NCBI RefSeq assembly: GCF_033542235.1
Contig: NZ_JAWRCU010000002.1
Span: 186,001-250,000, forward strand
Origin: JAWRCU01 sp033542235
GTDB taxonomy: Bacteria > Pseudomonadota > Alphaproteobacteria > Rhizobiales > Rhizobiaceae
Reading direction: 5' to 3'
DNA length: 64,000 bases
Below the pieces are notes generated by a model. That model worked only from the letters and a program-made list of their open reading frames with translations. It made no database searches and was not told where the DNA came from. A program made the translations under genes and the position numbers. Of the stretch, positions 35,119-43,986 are shown one piece after another. Each line of letters begins with the position of its first letter. Position 1 is the first letter of the stretch.

Positions 35119-36072
35119 ATGAGATCTTCCCTTACCATTTTGCGAGCTTGGCTCAACGCCGCTGCCATTGTCGCAGTTGTCGCGGTGTCTGGATCGGGAA
35201 TGGCCTTTGCGCAGGATCGGACCGGCATCTATTCATTCGCGGCAGACAAGAAGCCGCCTACGTTCGACGATCCCGGCGCGGCGATCGACGCGTTCAAGGA
35301 TGCGCTCGCCAAGAACGACGTTGCTGCCCTCGCCAACCTTGTCGGGCTCAATGTCGAAAAGTTGAAGGCAGACAAGGATGTGATGTCGACATTCGACCAG
35401 ATCCGCGACGCCGCCGCCAAGCAGGTGGTGGTGGAGGATCTGAATGATCGCAAGATTCTCGATCTCGGCGACAAGCTCTGGCCATTCCCGTTTCCGCTCG
35501 TGAAGGCACCGGACGCCAAATGGGCGTTCGATACCAACGCAGGGTTCGAAGAGATCATCAACCGCCGCGTGGGCGAGAACGAGCTTCAGGCGATCGACAC
35601 CATGCATGAATATGTCGATGCACAACGGGAGTATGCGTCTCAGGTCCGGGACGCCAGCGGTGTTCTGAAATATGCGCAGAAGCTGATCAGCTCCCCGGGC
35701 AAGACCGATGGCCTCTATTGGCCCCCTGACCAGGGCGACGGCGACAGCCCGGCGGGGAACTTTGCCAATCAGGCGGCACTCGAGAAGGCGAAGAAGGGCG
35801 AAGGATACTTCGGCTATCGCTTCCGCATCCTGACCGGCCAGGGCGACAATGTCGCCGGCGGTGCCTACGACTACGTCATCAATGGCAACATGATCGGCGG
35901 TTTCGCCCTGGTGGCCTGGCCGGTGAAATATCGGGAGACGGGCGTAAACACGTTCCTCGTCAACCAACAGGGTGTCGTCTACCAGGCAGATCTCGGCCCT
36001 CAGACGGAAGAGATCGTCAAGCGCATGAAGCGCTTCAATCCAGGTGCTCAATGGAGTGTCGTGGGCGACTGA
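35119..36072 (+). CDS. DUF2950 exported protein
   Basis: This is a 317-residue protein with a signal peptide (about 1-31, ending AFAQ). The mature part has the DUF2950 pattern: FDDPGAAIDAFKDALAKND, a long central segment with AIDTMHEYVDAQREYA, DGLYWPP, GYFGYRFRILTGQG, and GGFALVAWPVKYRETGVNTF near the end. It starts 19 bases after the DUF3300 gene with a GGGAGCAGG ribosome site, so the two form an operon. Function is not established. Confidence 0.88.
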   Translation: MRSSLTILRAWLNAAAIVAVVAVSGSGMAFAQDRTGIYSFAADKKPPTFDDPGAAIDAFKDALAKNDVAALANLVGLNVEKLKADKDVMSTFDQIRDAAAKQVVVEDLNDRKILDLGDKLWPFPFPLVKAPDAKWAFDTNAGFEEIINRRVGENELQAIDTMHEYVDAQREYASQVRDASGVLKYAQKLISSPGKTDGLYWPPDQGDGDSPAGNFANQAALEKAKKGEGYFGYRFRILTGQGDNVAGGAYDYVINGNMIGGFALVAWPVKYRETGVNTFLVNQQGVVYQADLGPQTEEIVKRMKRFNPGAQWSVVGD

Positions 36073-36167
36073 AGTGTATGACGCCGGGGCTCGGACAAGC
36101 GATCCGGCAATCCTGGCGGGACTCGGGCTGGCTATTGAAAGCCTGCCATCCCTGAAAGGCCAGTCGA

Positions 36168-37931
36168 ATGTCGACTAGCGGCGAGATGAAGATCAGGCAG
36201 AGGTTTCGGCTTCCGCTCCTGACCAGCTTTTCGGGCTATCGCGCCGAGTGGATCCGTAGCGACATTTCTGCAGGGCTTGCGATTGCGGCCGTCGGGCTCC
36301 CGAGCGCCATCGCCTATCCCGCGATAGCCGGACTGCCTCCTGAAACCGGCATTTATGCAAGCATCTGGCCGTTGATCGCCTACGCCTTGTTTGGACCATC
36401 GCGACAGCTTGTCGTCGGGCCGGATGCCGCTACCATGACGGTCCTGGCCGCGGTGCTGGTGGCCGTTTTTGCAACTGCTCCCGCCGGTATTGACCGCACG
36501 GCTGTGGCCGCAATTCTGGCGCTGGGAGTTGGCCTGCTCTGCCTGCTGGCTCGAACATTGCGGTTGGGTGTCGTTGCAAACTTCCTCTCACGCCCGATCC
36601 TGACCGGGTTCTTTGCCGGAATCTCGCTCTCGATTCTTGTGGGTCAGATCGACCGATTTACCGGACTGGACGTCCGGGGAGACGGGCTTGTCGGCCCCGT
36701 GCTCGACCTGATCGGCAAGGTGGGATCGATACATTGGCCGACCTTCCTCTTGGCTCTGTCGATGTTCGCCCTGCTGCAAGCCGCTCGGCTTAGCCGCTTT
36801 CCGGTTCCCGGCCCGGTTCTGGTGGTCGTGATCTCGGTCGTGCTCTCGGCCGTGTTCAATTTCGAGGGGAGGGGCATAGCTATCGTCGGCGATATCCCGC
36901 AAGGGTTGCCCGGATTGGCCCTTCCGCGGATTGCGGCAGGACTTCCGGTCGGAACGCTCACATTCGGCGCTCTGGCGATCTTCCTTGTAAGTTTCGGCGC
37001 CGGGGTCGTTACGGCGCGGAGCTTTGGGATCAGGGGTGGCTATCCCGTCGACTCGAACCGCGAACTCACCGGGTTCGGCGCAGCGAACATAGCTGCGGGT
37101 TTGTTCGGTGCCTTCCCTGTATCCGCCTCCGATTCACGAACTGCTGTCAACATGACCATCGGGGGCCGCTCCCAGGCTGCGAGCATCGTTGCGGCCCTGG
37201 CCCTGGTGGCGACGGTGCTCTTTCTGGGGCCGGCCCTGCGGATCATGCCGATCCCCGCGCTTGGAGCAATTCTGGCAGCCACGGCGCTGAGCCTGATCGA
37301 CTTCGCCGGCCTGAAACAGATCTGGCGCATCAGCCGCATGGAGTTCGTCTTTGCGCTCATTGCCATGTGGGGCCCGATCAGCCTCGGCGTGCTCAATGGC
37401 GTGGTTATCGCGATTGCCGCCACGCTCGCCTACGTCCTCCACAAACTGATGTATCCACGCGATGCGATGCTCGGCCGTGTACCGGGCCGAGACGGCTTCT
37501 ATAAGCTGCATCGCACGACGGAGGCCCAACCAGTGCCCGGGCTCGCCATTTGCCTGATCCAGGGCAGCCTTCTGTTCTTCAACACCGAACACGTGAAGTT
37601 GCGCCTGCAGACGATTGCCAACGGGCTGCCTCCAGACACGCGCTGGTTGGTGATCGAGGCCAGTGCAATCCAGCAGATCGACAGTTCTGGAGCAGCAATG
37701 CTGGAAGAGATGCACGGCGAACTAGCCAATCGCGGCATTTCGCTGGGGGTCGCGGATCTGCACGCCGAAGTGCGCGAGATCCTGACGCGATCAGGTGTGA
37801 TCGGACAAATCGGCGCCGCCATGGTCTTCGACAACCTCGAGGACGCCGACAATGCCTTCAAGAGGTCGACCGCGGCGGAGCTCCAGACAGGACTAGGAGA
37901 AAAGCATGGGCAAGAACAAGCACAGGAATAA
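36168..37931 (+). CDS. SulP family anion transporter with STAS domain
   Basis: This is a 587-residue transporter. The membrane part (about 20-440) has the SulP opening DISAGLAIAAVGLPSAIAYPAIAGLPPETGIYAS split over its first helices, GPDAATMTVLAA and the conserved PVSASDSRTAVN region; the C-terminal STAS domain (about 460-570) includes VIEASAIQQIDSSGAAML. Members carry sulfate, bicarbonate or other anions; the substrate cannot be assigned. Its last 26 bases overlap the start of ppk2, an unusual and probably coupled pair. Confidence 0.9.
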   Translation: MSTSGEMKIRQRFRLPLLTSFSGYRAEWIRSDISAGLAIAAVGLPSAIAYPAIAGLPPETGIYASIWPLIAYALFGPSRQLVVGPDAATMTVLAAVLVAVFATAPAGIDRTAVAAILALGVGLLCLLARTLRLGVVANFLSRPILTGFFAGISLSILVGQIDRFTGLDVRGDGLVGPVLDLIGKVGSIHWPTFLLALSMFALLQAARLSRFPVPGPVLVVVISVVLSAVFNFEGRGIAIVGDIPQGLPGLALPRIAAGLPVGTLTFGALAIFLVSFGAGVVTARSFGIRGGYPVDSNRELTGFGAANIAAGLFGAFPVSASDSRTAVNMTIGGRSQAASIVAALALVATVLFLGPALRIMPIPALGAILAATALSLIDFAGLKQIWRISRMEFVFALIAMWGPISLGVLNGVVIAIAATLAYVLHKLMYPRDAMLGRVPGRDGFYKLHRTTEAQPVPGLAICLIQGSLLFFNTEHVKLRLQTIANGLPPDTRWLVIEASAIQQIDSSGAAMLEEMHGELANRGISLGVADLHAEVREILTRSGVIGQIGAAMVFDNLEDADNAFKRSTAAELQTGLGEKHGQEQAQE

Positions 37932-38793
37932 CAAAGGCCGGGATCACGATGATGCCGACGGCAGCAGCGGCAGCGCGTCTGACGTTGCAGTGATGGAACG
38001 CGAGTTCGAGCCAGTCGAAAAGAAGAAATCAGGTAGTTATAGGAAGAAACTTGCCGAGCTTCAGGTCGAGCTGGCCCATCTCCAGGCCTGGGTCAAAAAG
38101 TCTGGCGCGCGCATCGTCATTATCTTCGAAGGCCGGGACGCTGCCGGCAAAGGCGGGGTGATCAAGCGCATCACCGAGCGAGTGAGCCCACGCGTGTTCC
38201 GCGTCTCCGCACTGCCGGCGCCGACGGATCGGGAGAAATCGCAGATCTACATGCAACGTTATGTTGCACACTTGCCGGCGGCCGGAGAGATCGTGATATT
38301 CGACCGCTCCTGGTACAACCGCCCCGGCGTCGAGCGCGTAATGGGCTTCTGCAGCGAGGGAAAGGCCCGGCGCTTCCTCGAACTGGCCCCCCGTTTCGAG
38401 GCCGCGATCGTCGAAAGCGGCATAACTCTTCTGAAGTACTTCCTCGACGTGAGCGAGGAGGAGCAGGAGAAGAGATTCCGGCAGCGCATCAATGATCCGC
38501 TGCGGCAATGGAAGCTGAGCCCGATGGATGTCGAATCCTATCGGCGTTGGTGGGACTATACCCGAGCCTACGATGAAATGATCAGCATGACAGACACGCG
38601 GTATGCGCCGTGGTGGGTCGTGCCATCCAACGACAAAAAACGGGCTCGCATCAACTGCATCTCACACATCTTGAAGTCGATCCCTTACGAGCGCGTCCCA
38701 TTCGATGAACCCAAATTGGGCAAGCGACAGAAGCGCCCGGACGATTTCGTCGAGGACACTGCGGTCCGGAATATCGTGCCGGACGTGTTGTGA
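37906..38793 (+). CDS. ppk2: Polyphosphate kinase 2
   Basis: This is a 295-residue PPK2-family kinase. Walker A is GRDAAGKGG (residues 77-85), lid and Walker B regions are visible as IFDRSWYNRPGVER (from residue 131), and the end of the domain has DTRYAPWWVVPSNDKKRAR. It transfers phosphate between polyphosphate and nucleotides; class I PPK2 preferentially makes GTP or ATP from polyphosphate. The N-terminal 40 residues are a charged, likely disordered extension. The start overlaps the SulP gene, placing phosphate polymer metabolism under the same transcript. Confidence 0.94.
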   Translation: MGKNKHRNNKGRDHDDADGSSGSASDVAVMEREFEPVEKKKSGSYRKKLAELQVELAHLQAWVKKSGARIVIIFEGRDAAGKGGVIKRITERVSPRVFRVSALPAPTDREKSQIYMQRYVAHLPAAGEIVIFDRSWYNRPGVERVMGFCSEGKARRFLELAPRFEAAIVESGITLLKYFLDVSEEEQEKRFRQRINDPLRQWKLSPMDVESYRRWWDYTRAYDEMISMTDTRYAPWWVVPSNDKKRARINCISHILKSIPYERVPFDEPKLGKRQKRPDDFVEDTAVRNIVPDVL

Positions 38794-38843
38794 GGAGTTC
38801 AGAATAGCAAGAACGACAACAGATCCAACCGGAGGACCGAAAA

Positions 38844-39308
38844 ATGTCGGACCCTACGAACCCGAACGAGATGCCGCCAAGCGCGGAACAACTGCGCATG
38901 CGCCTTTTGGAGGAACAACTCGCAGAGGCGAAGAAGTACGAGCAACAAAAGCAGAAGGAGCAGCAGAAGCTGTCCGCGTTCACGGACGACTTCCTGAAGG
39001 GGCATGTTACGGAAAATGAAATCGCTATGGTCCGGCGTCTGGTGACCAACGCCTTAAAGGACGGCAAGTTCGAAGCTATGGTATACAGCTTCCCGTCTGA
39101 CCTTTGCTCTGACGGCGGGCGGGCCATCAACAACAGCGATCCCGATTGGCCCAACTCCCTCCAGGGTAAGGCCAGGGAGTTCTACGAGCGTTACCTGAAA
39201 TACGGCAAGCCGCAGGGCTACAAGCTGAAGGCCATGATCATCAATTTTCCAGGCGGAATTCCGGGCGACGTCGGCTTCTTCCTGAACTGGGCTCCTGAGA
39301 CGAAATAG
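38844..39308 (+). CDS. Hypothetical cytoplasmic protein
   Basis: This is a 154-residue protein with an N-terminal charged coiled-coil region (about 15-50, rich in Glu, Gln and Lys) and a compact C-terminal part (FEAMVYSFPSDLCSDGGRAIN, AREFYERYLKYGKPQGYKLKAM). No signal peptide. I recognise no characterised family. It is preceded by CCGGAGGACC and lies 50 bases after ppk2, so probably in the same transcript. Confidence 0.7.
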   Translation: MSDPTNPNEMPPSAEQLRMRLLEEQLAEAKKYEQQKQKEQQKLSAFTDDFLKGHVTENEIAMVRRLVTNALKDGKFEAMVYSFPSDLCSDGGRAINNSDPDWPNSLQGKAREFYERYLKYGKPQGYKLKAMIINFPGGIPGDVGFFLNWAPETK

Positions 39309-39435
39309 GCGCCGGGAGTCTGAAGTCGTTTTTACGGGTCGAGTGCATGGAAACAGGGGTTTTGCCCTCGGTGCGGGGGGCCGGATCCCGGCTAGGCCGC
39401 TCGTTGCTGAGAAGAGTAGGAGGAAAGGCTTAACC

Positions 39436-39849
39436 ATGAAATATGGACATCTCGGGAAGGGCCTGGCCGTACTCGTTATCAGCGGCGTCGTCGGTGCGGC
39501 GTCGGCCGCACCGATGGAGGCCATGCAAGGTGCGTGGGCGATGTACGGCACCGACTGCAATGCAATCTTCAAGCGTGACGGCAATCAAATCCGGTTCAAG
39601 AATCCGGATTCGAGCCTCAATACCGGCGTCATAATCTCGGGCTCCAAAGTCGCCGCGTCGACGGCAAGCTGCACGATCACCAAGGTCCGGGAGCTCAAGG
39701 ACCATTTTTCAGTGCTTATGAACTGCTCCAGCGCGATCATGATCGGCGATGCCACGATGGCGTTCCGGATGATCGACGACACGCATTTCGAGCGCTTCGA
39801 TCCGGACTTTCCGGAGTTTTCCCTGGAGTTTTCCAAATGCCCGCTGTGA
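39436..39849 (+). CDS. Small exported protein
   Basis: This is a 137-residue protein with a signal peptide (about 1-24, ending ASAAP). The mature protein has four cysteines (at CNAIF, SCTIT, MNCSS and SKCPL), likely two disulfides, and a beta-rich composition. The start is supported by the strong AGGAGGAAAGG site at 39418-39428. Family unknown; it lies just left of the tRNA-Pro fragment. Confidence 0.72.
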   Translation: MKYGHLGKGLAVLVISGVVGAASAAPMEAMQGAWAMYGTDCNAIFKRDGNQIRFKNPDSSLNTGVIISGSKVAASTASCTITKVRELKDHFSVLMNCSSAIMIGDATMAFRMIDDTHFERFDPDFPEFSLEFSKCPL

Positions 39850-39991
39850 ACAAATCCGGTATCAGCGCTCGCGAGCAGGGGACAGAATGCTGCTCAGATC
39901 GTCGTCGCTTGCCGTCGTAACCGTCTGCGACCCAAGCTGTGCCGCGCAGCTGCAGGGGCGGATTTATCGGAATTGCTAAGTGTTTGATTTT

Positions 39992-40039
39992 TCTGGTCGG
40001 AGTGGCCGGATTTGAACCTGCGACCCCATTGTCCCGAAC
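39992..40039 (-). repeat. Detached 3' end of tRNA-Pro (attachment-site copy)
   Basis: These 48 bases match 45680-45727, the 3' end of the intact tRNA-Pro, with only two mismatches (at about 40006 and 40030). The match covers the CCA end, acceptor strand, T-arm and anticodon region and then stops abruptly. The 5' half of a tRNA is absent, so this is not a functional gene. It has the size, orientation and placement of an attachment-site duplicate made by site-specific integration. Confidence 0.8.
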
Positions 40040-40432
40040 AAGCTCTGCTTCGAGCAAAACGCCGGAGTTCAAGCGGTTGGCATTCCTAAGAGGCCTTTGT
40101 TCACGCACCGGGCGCGCCGACCGGCGTCCAAGCCCATTGGTGCGAGCATCAGGGCCTTCGCCAGATGTCGTCATGTCCCTAGCGGAATACGGCACTGTGC
40201 CTGAACAGCACCGGACTCACGCCGGCCGCAAAAAAATCGAGGCAAGAAAAAATATCTGGTCGCGAATGACGCGCACTCACATTTGTTTATTTGTAGCGCG
40301 GCTCTTATTGGTAGCGTTCCCTACCTCATAATCCTGAATTGTCGGGATATTATAACCCCCATAGAGTTAACGCTGGAGCCCGAGCCAGGGCACTCGGAGC
40401 ACCCCGTCACAACAACAAGAAGGATGGGGCCA
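40040..40432. other. Intergenic region next to the tRNA fragment
   Basis: About 390 bases without a convincing gene. A plus-strand reading frame running through the tRNA fragment and beyond (39939-40331) has no protein-like features after the repeat. The region turns AT-rich towards 40230-40380. Confidence 0.4.
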
Positions 40433-40642
40433 ATGCAGATCCCGAAACTTCTCTTCGCAGTACCACTGATCGTGGCGTCGCTTACGCTCTCGGCGTCGGC
40501 TACGCCAGGCAACGGCAACGGCCATGCCTGGGGCCGGTCGACCTCGACGCCGGCTCCGATCGCAGGGGCCGGGCTGATCGCCATCGGTGTCGCGGGCGCG
40601 GCCCTCTACGCGGCCGTACGGCGCTTCCGCAAGCCCGACTGA
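40433..40642 (+). CDS. Small exported protein with PEP-CTERM-like C-terminus
   Basis: This is a 69-residue protein: signal peptide (about 1-24, LLFAVPLIVASLTLSASA), a short Gly/Asn/Ser linker, then PAPIAGAGLIAIGVAGAALYAA followed by a basic RRFRKPD tail. The layout Pro-x-x-x-Gly, one membrane helix, Arg-rich end resembles C-terminal sorting signals such as PEP-CTERM. ATG 40433 is placed behind AAGAAGGA. A perfect hairpin follows the stop. Confidence 0.6.
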   Translation: MQIPKLLFAVPLIVASLTLSASATPGNGNGHAWGRSTSTPAPIAGAGLIAIGVAGAALYAAVRRFRKPD

Positions 40643-40648
40643 AATCGA

Positions 40649-40670
40649 GAGCCGGCTTACTTGCCGGCTC
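40649..40670 (+). terminator. Hairpin after the small exported gene
   Basis: GAGCCGGC (40649-40656), loop TTACTT, GCCGGCTC (40663-40670): a perfect 8-bp stem seven bases after the stop codon. There is no T-run, so it may stabilise an mRNA end rather than terminate alone. Confidence 0.5.
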
Positions 40671-41211
40671 CCGACCGTCTCAGCCACAGCTTTTGGACGG
40701 CGAAGGCGCCGGGAAGGTTGCGTCCCTCGTGTCAGATTCGATCGCGGCGACGTAAGTGCAAGGACGCGTCGCCAGCCGCGTTGGCCTGATCGAGCGGGGA
40801 AGGCACTTCAGGAGAACGCTCCATTTCCGAGCTGGAACTTCTGCGTCATGTTAGGGATGAGCCGCCGCCGCGAAGGGTCACAAAGCGCGGCAGCGGCCAT
40901 GGGGCTACTTCCATCGCCGGAGAGTCAATTGGCAATGAATTCCCCGCCGGAAAAGCTATCTCTGCATCCGGCCGATCTCATTATAATTTGATAAAACGCA
41001 CGCGGATCATCTCGGCTAGTCACGGCCGTGCCAACATCGGCGGCAAATCTCCGATCAGCGGCTCCTCTGAAGCCGCGCGGAGGTAGGCCCGCAGCTCGAC
41101 GCCCCCCGGCTATTTGCAGGACCATTGCTATTCACTCGGATCCGATCACTGCGAAACTGATCGCACCCAGGACCTGTGCTAAAAATGTCCAACACACAGG
41201 GAGCAGCTCGC
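40671..41211. other. Intergenic region, no gene recognised
   Basis: About 540 bases between the small exported gene and the histidine kinase. Reading frames present have no ribosome site and skewed composition. The region should contain the kinase promoter, which I could not identify. Confidence 0.35.
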
Positions 41212-42297
41212 ATGACGAAAGAACAGGCCGGAAAGGCCGGGCAGATCGAAGCGTTGCTGGACAGCCCCGATCTCGCCAATGCACTGGAAAGTGAGCAGTT
41301 CAAGAAGTTTCTCGACCAGGTGCCAATCGCAATCGGCGTGGCGGAACTTCGAAGCAAAGAGTTGATCGTCTATGCCAATCCCGAGTTCGAGAAGCTATCC
41401 GCTTTGTCGGCCGCCAAGCTCTTGGGTCAGCCCTGGAGCGTTCTCGAGGGAGAAGGGCTGGGGCAGCAACGGGAGCGGTCGATCGCCGATGCCATTCGTG
41501 AGGACAGCGACTGCGTCGGAAGCTTCAAGCTGAAGCGGATTGAAGGCGAGCCCGCAATCGTGGACGCCTATTCCAATGTTATTGAAAACGATGAGGGAAT
41601 ACCCTGCTTCCGGCTGGTTGCGCTGGTCGATGTGACGGCGCATCAACACGTCGACCGAGAGACGCTCGAAGACCGCATTCGGGAAAAGGACATGCTGCTT
41701 CGGGAGTTGCAGCACCGTGTCAAGAATAACCTGCAGATGATCACGACCCTCATCAGGCTTGAGACGCGCAATCATGTCGCGCCGGATCGCACGTCGCTGG
41801 AACGCTTAGCAGGCCGGGTGGAGTCGCTCGCTATTCTGTACCGTACGCTCGCCGCGGCAGAACACAAAGACGAGCTCGATCTGGGCATCTATTTAAGCCA
41901 GATTGCGGCTGCGACGATGCAAGCCCATGCCACAGAGGGAATACGGCTCGACCTGAAGGTGGACACCTATCCTGTTTCGATCAACGTTGCGATGCCGGCA
42001 GGTCTTGTTGTCAATGAGCTTCTCACGAACGCGCTGAAGCATGCCTTTGCTGGAAGAGACGGGGGCACGGTCACACTACACAGTGTCGTAAACGGTGATG
42101 GGTGCCGCGTTGTCGTCGCCGATGACGGCATAGGATTGCCGCCCGGAGAATCCTGGCCGAAAGCAGGAAAGCTTGGGGCGCTGATTGCCCGATCGCTCAA
42201 GGAAAATGCGAAAGCCGAATTGAAGGTGGATTCAAACCCCGGGCAGGGGACACGGATTACAATTCTGTTTAGACGTTCGATTGCAGCTAGCGCGTGA
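41212..42297 (+). CDS. Soluble PAS histidine kinase (HisKA_2 type)
   Basis: This is a 361-residue cytoplasmic kinase. A PAS domain spans about residues 30-145 (QVPIAIGVAELRSKELIVYANPEFEKL). The phospho-acceptor box is LRELQHRVKNNLQMITTLI with His168, typical of the HisKA_2 family that includes kinases of the alphaproteobacterial general stress pathway and light sensors. The ATPase domain has the N-box NELLTNALKHAF and VADDGIGLPPG. No membrane segment and no response regulator gene beside it. ATG 41212 follows GGGAGCAG; two earlier in-frame ATG codons exist. Given EcfG-like promoters nearby, a role in general stress signalling is possible. Confidence 0.85.
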   Translation: MTKEQAGKAGQIEALLDSPDLANALESEQFKKFLDQVPIAIGVAELRSKELIVYANPEFEKLSALSAAKLLGQPWSVLEGEGLGQQRERSIADAIREDSDCVGSFKLKRIEGEPAIVDAYSNVIENDEGIPCFRLVALVDVTAHQHVDRETLEDRIREKDMLLRELQHRVKNNLQMITTLIRLETRNHVAPDRTSLERLAGRVESLAILYRTLAAAEHKDELDLGIYLSQIAAATMQAHATEGIRLDLKVDTYPVSINVAMPAGLVVNELLTNALKHAFAGRDGGTVTLHSVVNGDGCRVVVADDGIGLPPGESWPKAGKLGALIARSLKENAKAELKVDSNPGQGTRITILFRRSIAASA

Positions 42298-42514
42298 CTC
42301 CTCACGGGCCCCTTGGCGGGCTCCGAACCTTTGAATCACCCGTTCCATATTGACGAACCCGCGTCGCCCAAATGTCTTCGTCCGCAGGTGCGCGCGGCGA
42401 GCATCGTCGGCCTGATCTAATTCAATTCGGGAGGCTTGCTCGGTATACGCCCGGCCGGCATTCGACCCCGACTGCCGGCCGAGACGCAAGTCATCATCGC
42501 GTTGCCAGTTTTCG

Positions 42515-42871
42515 CTACAAGCCGAATTCCAAGGTCACGCCCGGGCGCCGGTGATATTGGCGCCGTTCGTAGTAGTGCTTTGGACCAAAACCATAGCGGC
42601 GGCCGTAGGCGTATGGGGGGCAATCACCCCAGCGGTGGCAACGCTCACGCCAAGCGTATCGGCGCCAGGCACGTCGTTCAGCGCGGCGTTCCGCCCAGCG
42701 CTCCTGTTGCCATTTCCAATGGCGATAAGTGTGATCGACCTGCTGCACGTCCAACTGCCCCTGCTCGGCCCTCGGCATATAGACAGGTGCGGCATTGGCC
42801 GGCTCCATCGCAGCGATGGCAAACGACACAGCCAGGGCACTGGCCATTAACCCGGATAGAATCGCTTTCAT
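42515..42871 (-). CDS. Small exported basic protein (Arg/Tyr/Trp-rich)
   Basis: This is a 118-residue protein with a signal peptide (about 1-28, ending ANAAP) and a mature part very rich in Arg, Tyr, Trp and His (HWKWQQERWAERRAERRAW; WRERCHRWGDCPPYAYG; HYYERRQYHRRPG). This resembles BA14K-type and other short basic envelope proteins of rhizobia. Two cysteines could form one disulfide. Ribosome site TAGGAGG lies just upstream on the minus strand. Confidence 0.65.
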   Translation of the reverse strand: MKAILSGLMASALAVSFAIAAMEPANAAPVYMPRAEQGQLDVQQVDHTYRHWKWQQERWAERRAERRAWRRYAWRERCHRWGDCPPYAYGRRYGFGPKHYYERRQYHRRPGVTLEFGL

Positions 42872-43138
42872 CGTTACCTCCTAGAAGGTCCCATCGCGCT
42901 TATCGAATTTAGTAATCGAGCCTGAACCGCAGATGAACGGGAAGGTCGGAGTGAGGCTCTCAACGGCAGCGGCAGCTGGTGGCACAATTCCAGCGCTCGG
43001 CTCGAGTAGGGGCCCTGATGGGCCCGAGGGTGCAGAATCAGGCCGACGACCGCATTAGCAATTATGCAGGAGTTTTGAGCAGGGTCGAGCCGGTGATATG
43101 TTGTCGTACGAGGTAGGAGTCTGGAGGCAGGTGCTGCC

Positions 43139-43324
43139 GTGAGAAGGAAGCTTGATCCGGGCGAGAAACGTCAAATCAAGGAGCACTTGCTCCGGGAAGC
43201 GCAAGCGGCATGGACCTCAACAGATGTTGAGGCGGAGGTCGAGGACTATATGTACGTGAACGGCGCCCCTCAATTCCGCATCATTAGCAAGCCCAAGCGA
43301 TTACTCGATGGGCCGTCTAAGTGA
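43139..43324 (+). CDS. Very small charged protein
   Basis: This is a 61-residue reading frame with GTG start at 43139, preceded by GGAGGCAGG (43122-43130). It is highly charged (LDPGEKRQIKEHLLREAQ; DVEAEVEDYMYVNG), predicted helical then beta. No family recognised. Support comes only from the ribosome site and protein-like composition. Confidence 0.45.
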   Translation: MRRKLDPGEKRQIKEHLLREAQAAWTSTDVEAEVEDYMYVNGAPQFRIISKPKRLLDGPSK

Positions 43325-43525
43325 CCAACTTTCGAGCGCAGACGCTGCCAACGGAAGATTGCGCTCGCCGCCCGCGCCTGCGGATTGTTTGGGTTCGGAT
43401 GCGGGAAGTGATCGCCTACTCGCACGGCAGGCCGTAGCAATGACCGACGGCCAGCGCGGCGCCCGGCCGTTCGATTCCAGCGGCTAGCGCTCGGAACCGG
43501 CCTGGCGCCGTTGCTGTGGGTCCAT

Positions 43526-43813
43526 TCAATCGCAGGCCGCAGGCCTGCCGGCGGTGCGGCCAGTTATCCCAACCTTAGGCCTCAATGCAGTCTCGCCCTT
43601 TGTTACGGATCCAGTCCGCAGGCAGTCCGCTCGAGCCCGAGCATGCTGCTTGGCGCTCAGTTTCCCCGACCTGGTCTTGATCTCGCTTTTGGAGCCCATC
43701 GTGCCGGAGGAATCAGCACCGGTGCTATTACTCGAACCGGTGCTGCTCTGAGCGAGAGCGGCGCCACCGAGGGCGAGCGAGCAGGTCAAGACAGTGGCAG
43801 CTAGAATTCTCAT
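43526..43813 (-). CDS. Small exported protein, probably stress-induced
   Basis: This is a 95-residue protein with a clear signal peptide (about 1-22, TVLTCSLALGGAALAQ) followed by a Ser/Thr/Gly linker and a Lys/Arg-rich end with two cysteines. The minus-strand start has GGAGACG in front. An EcfG-like promoter lies 49 bases upstream (43862-43886). No family recognised. Confidence 0.6.
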   Translation of the reverse strand: MRILAATVLTCSLALGGAALAQSSTGSSNSTGADSSGTMGSKSEIKTRSGKLSAKQHARARADCLRTGSVTKGETALRPKVGITGRTAGRPAACD

Positions 43814-43861
43814 GGCGCGTCTCCGTTAGCGTTGCACGCCGACCGAACCGCGCTGTGCCCT

Positions 43862-43886
43862 AACAGGGGTCGAATCTCTTTGTTCC
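43862..43886 (-). promoter_or_regulatory. EcfG-like promoter candidate (minus strand)
   Basis: Read on the minus strand: GGAAC at 43886-43882, 16-base spacer, TGTT at 43865-43862; one base differs from GGAAC-N16-CGTT. Transcription would start near 43855 and give a leader of about 42 bases to the small exported gene starting at 43813. Confidence 0.5.
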
Positions 43887-43986
43887 TGGAGGAGTGGACG
43901 CTCGGCGAAGGTTAACGGATGCCTCTGGAGCCACTCTATCTCGACGAAGTCCGCAGGCAGAAAGCGTCTCGATGAGTCTCAACTGC

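Noticed and set aside
39992..40039. A second tRNA-Pro gene
   Set aside because: Only the 3' 48 bases are present; D-arm, 5' acceptor strand and half of the anticodon stem are missing.
39939..40331. A plus-strand protein containing GFEPATPLS
   Set aside because: This peptide is the usual false reading through a tRNA 3' end; the rest of the frame has no protein features.
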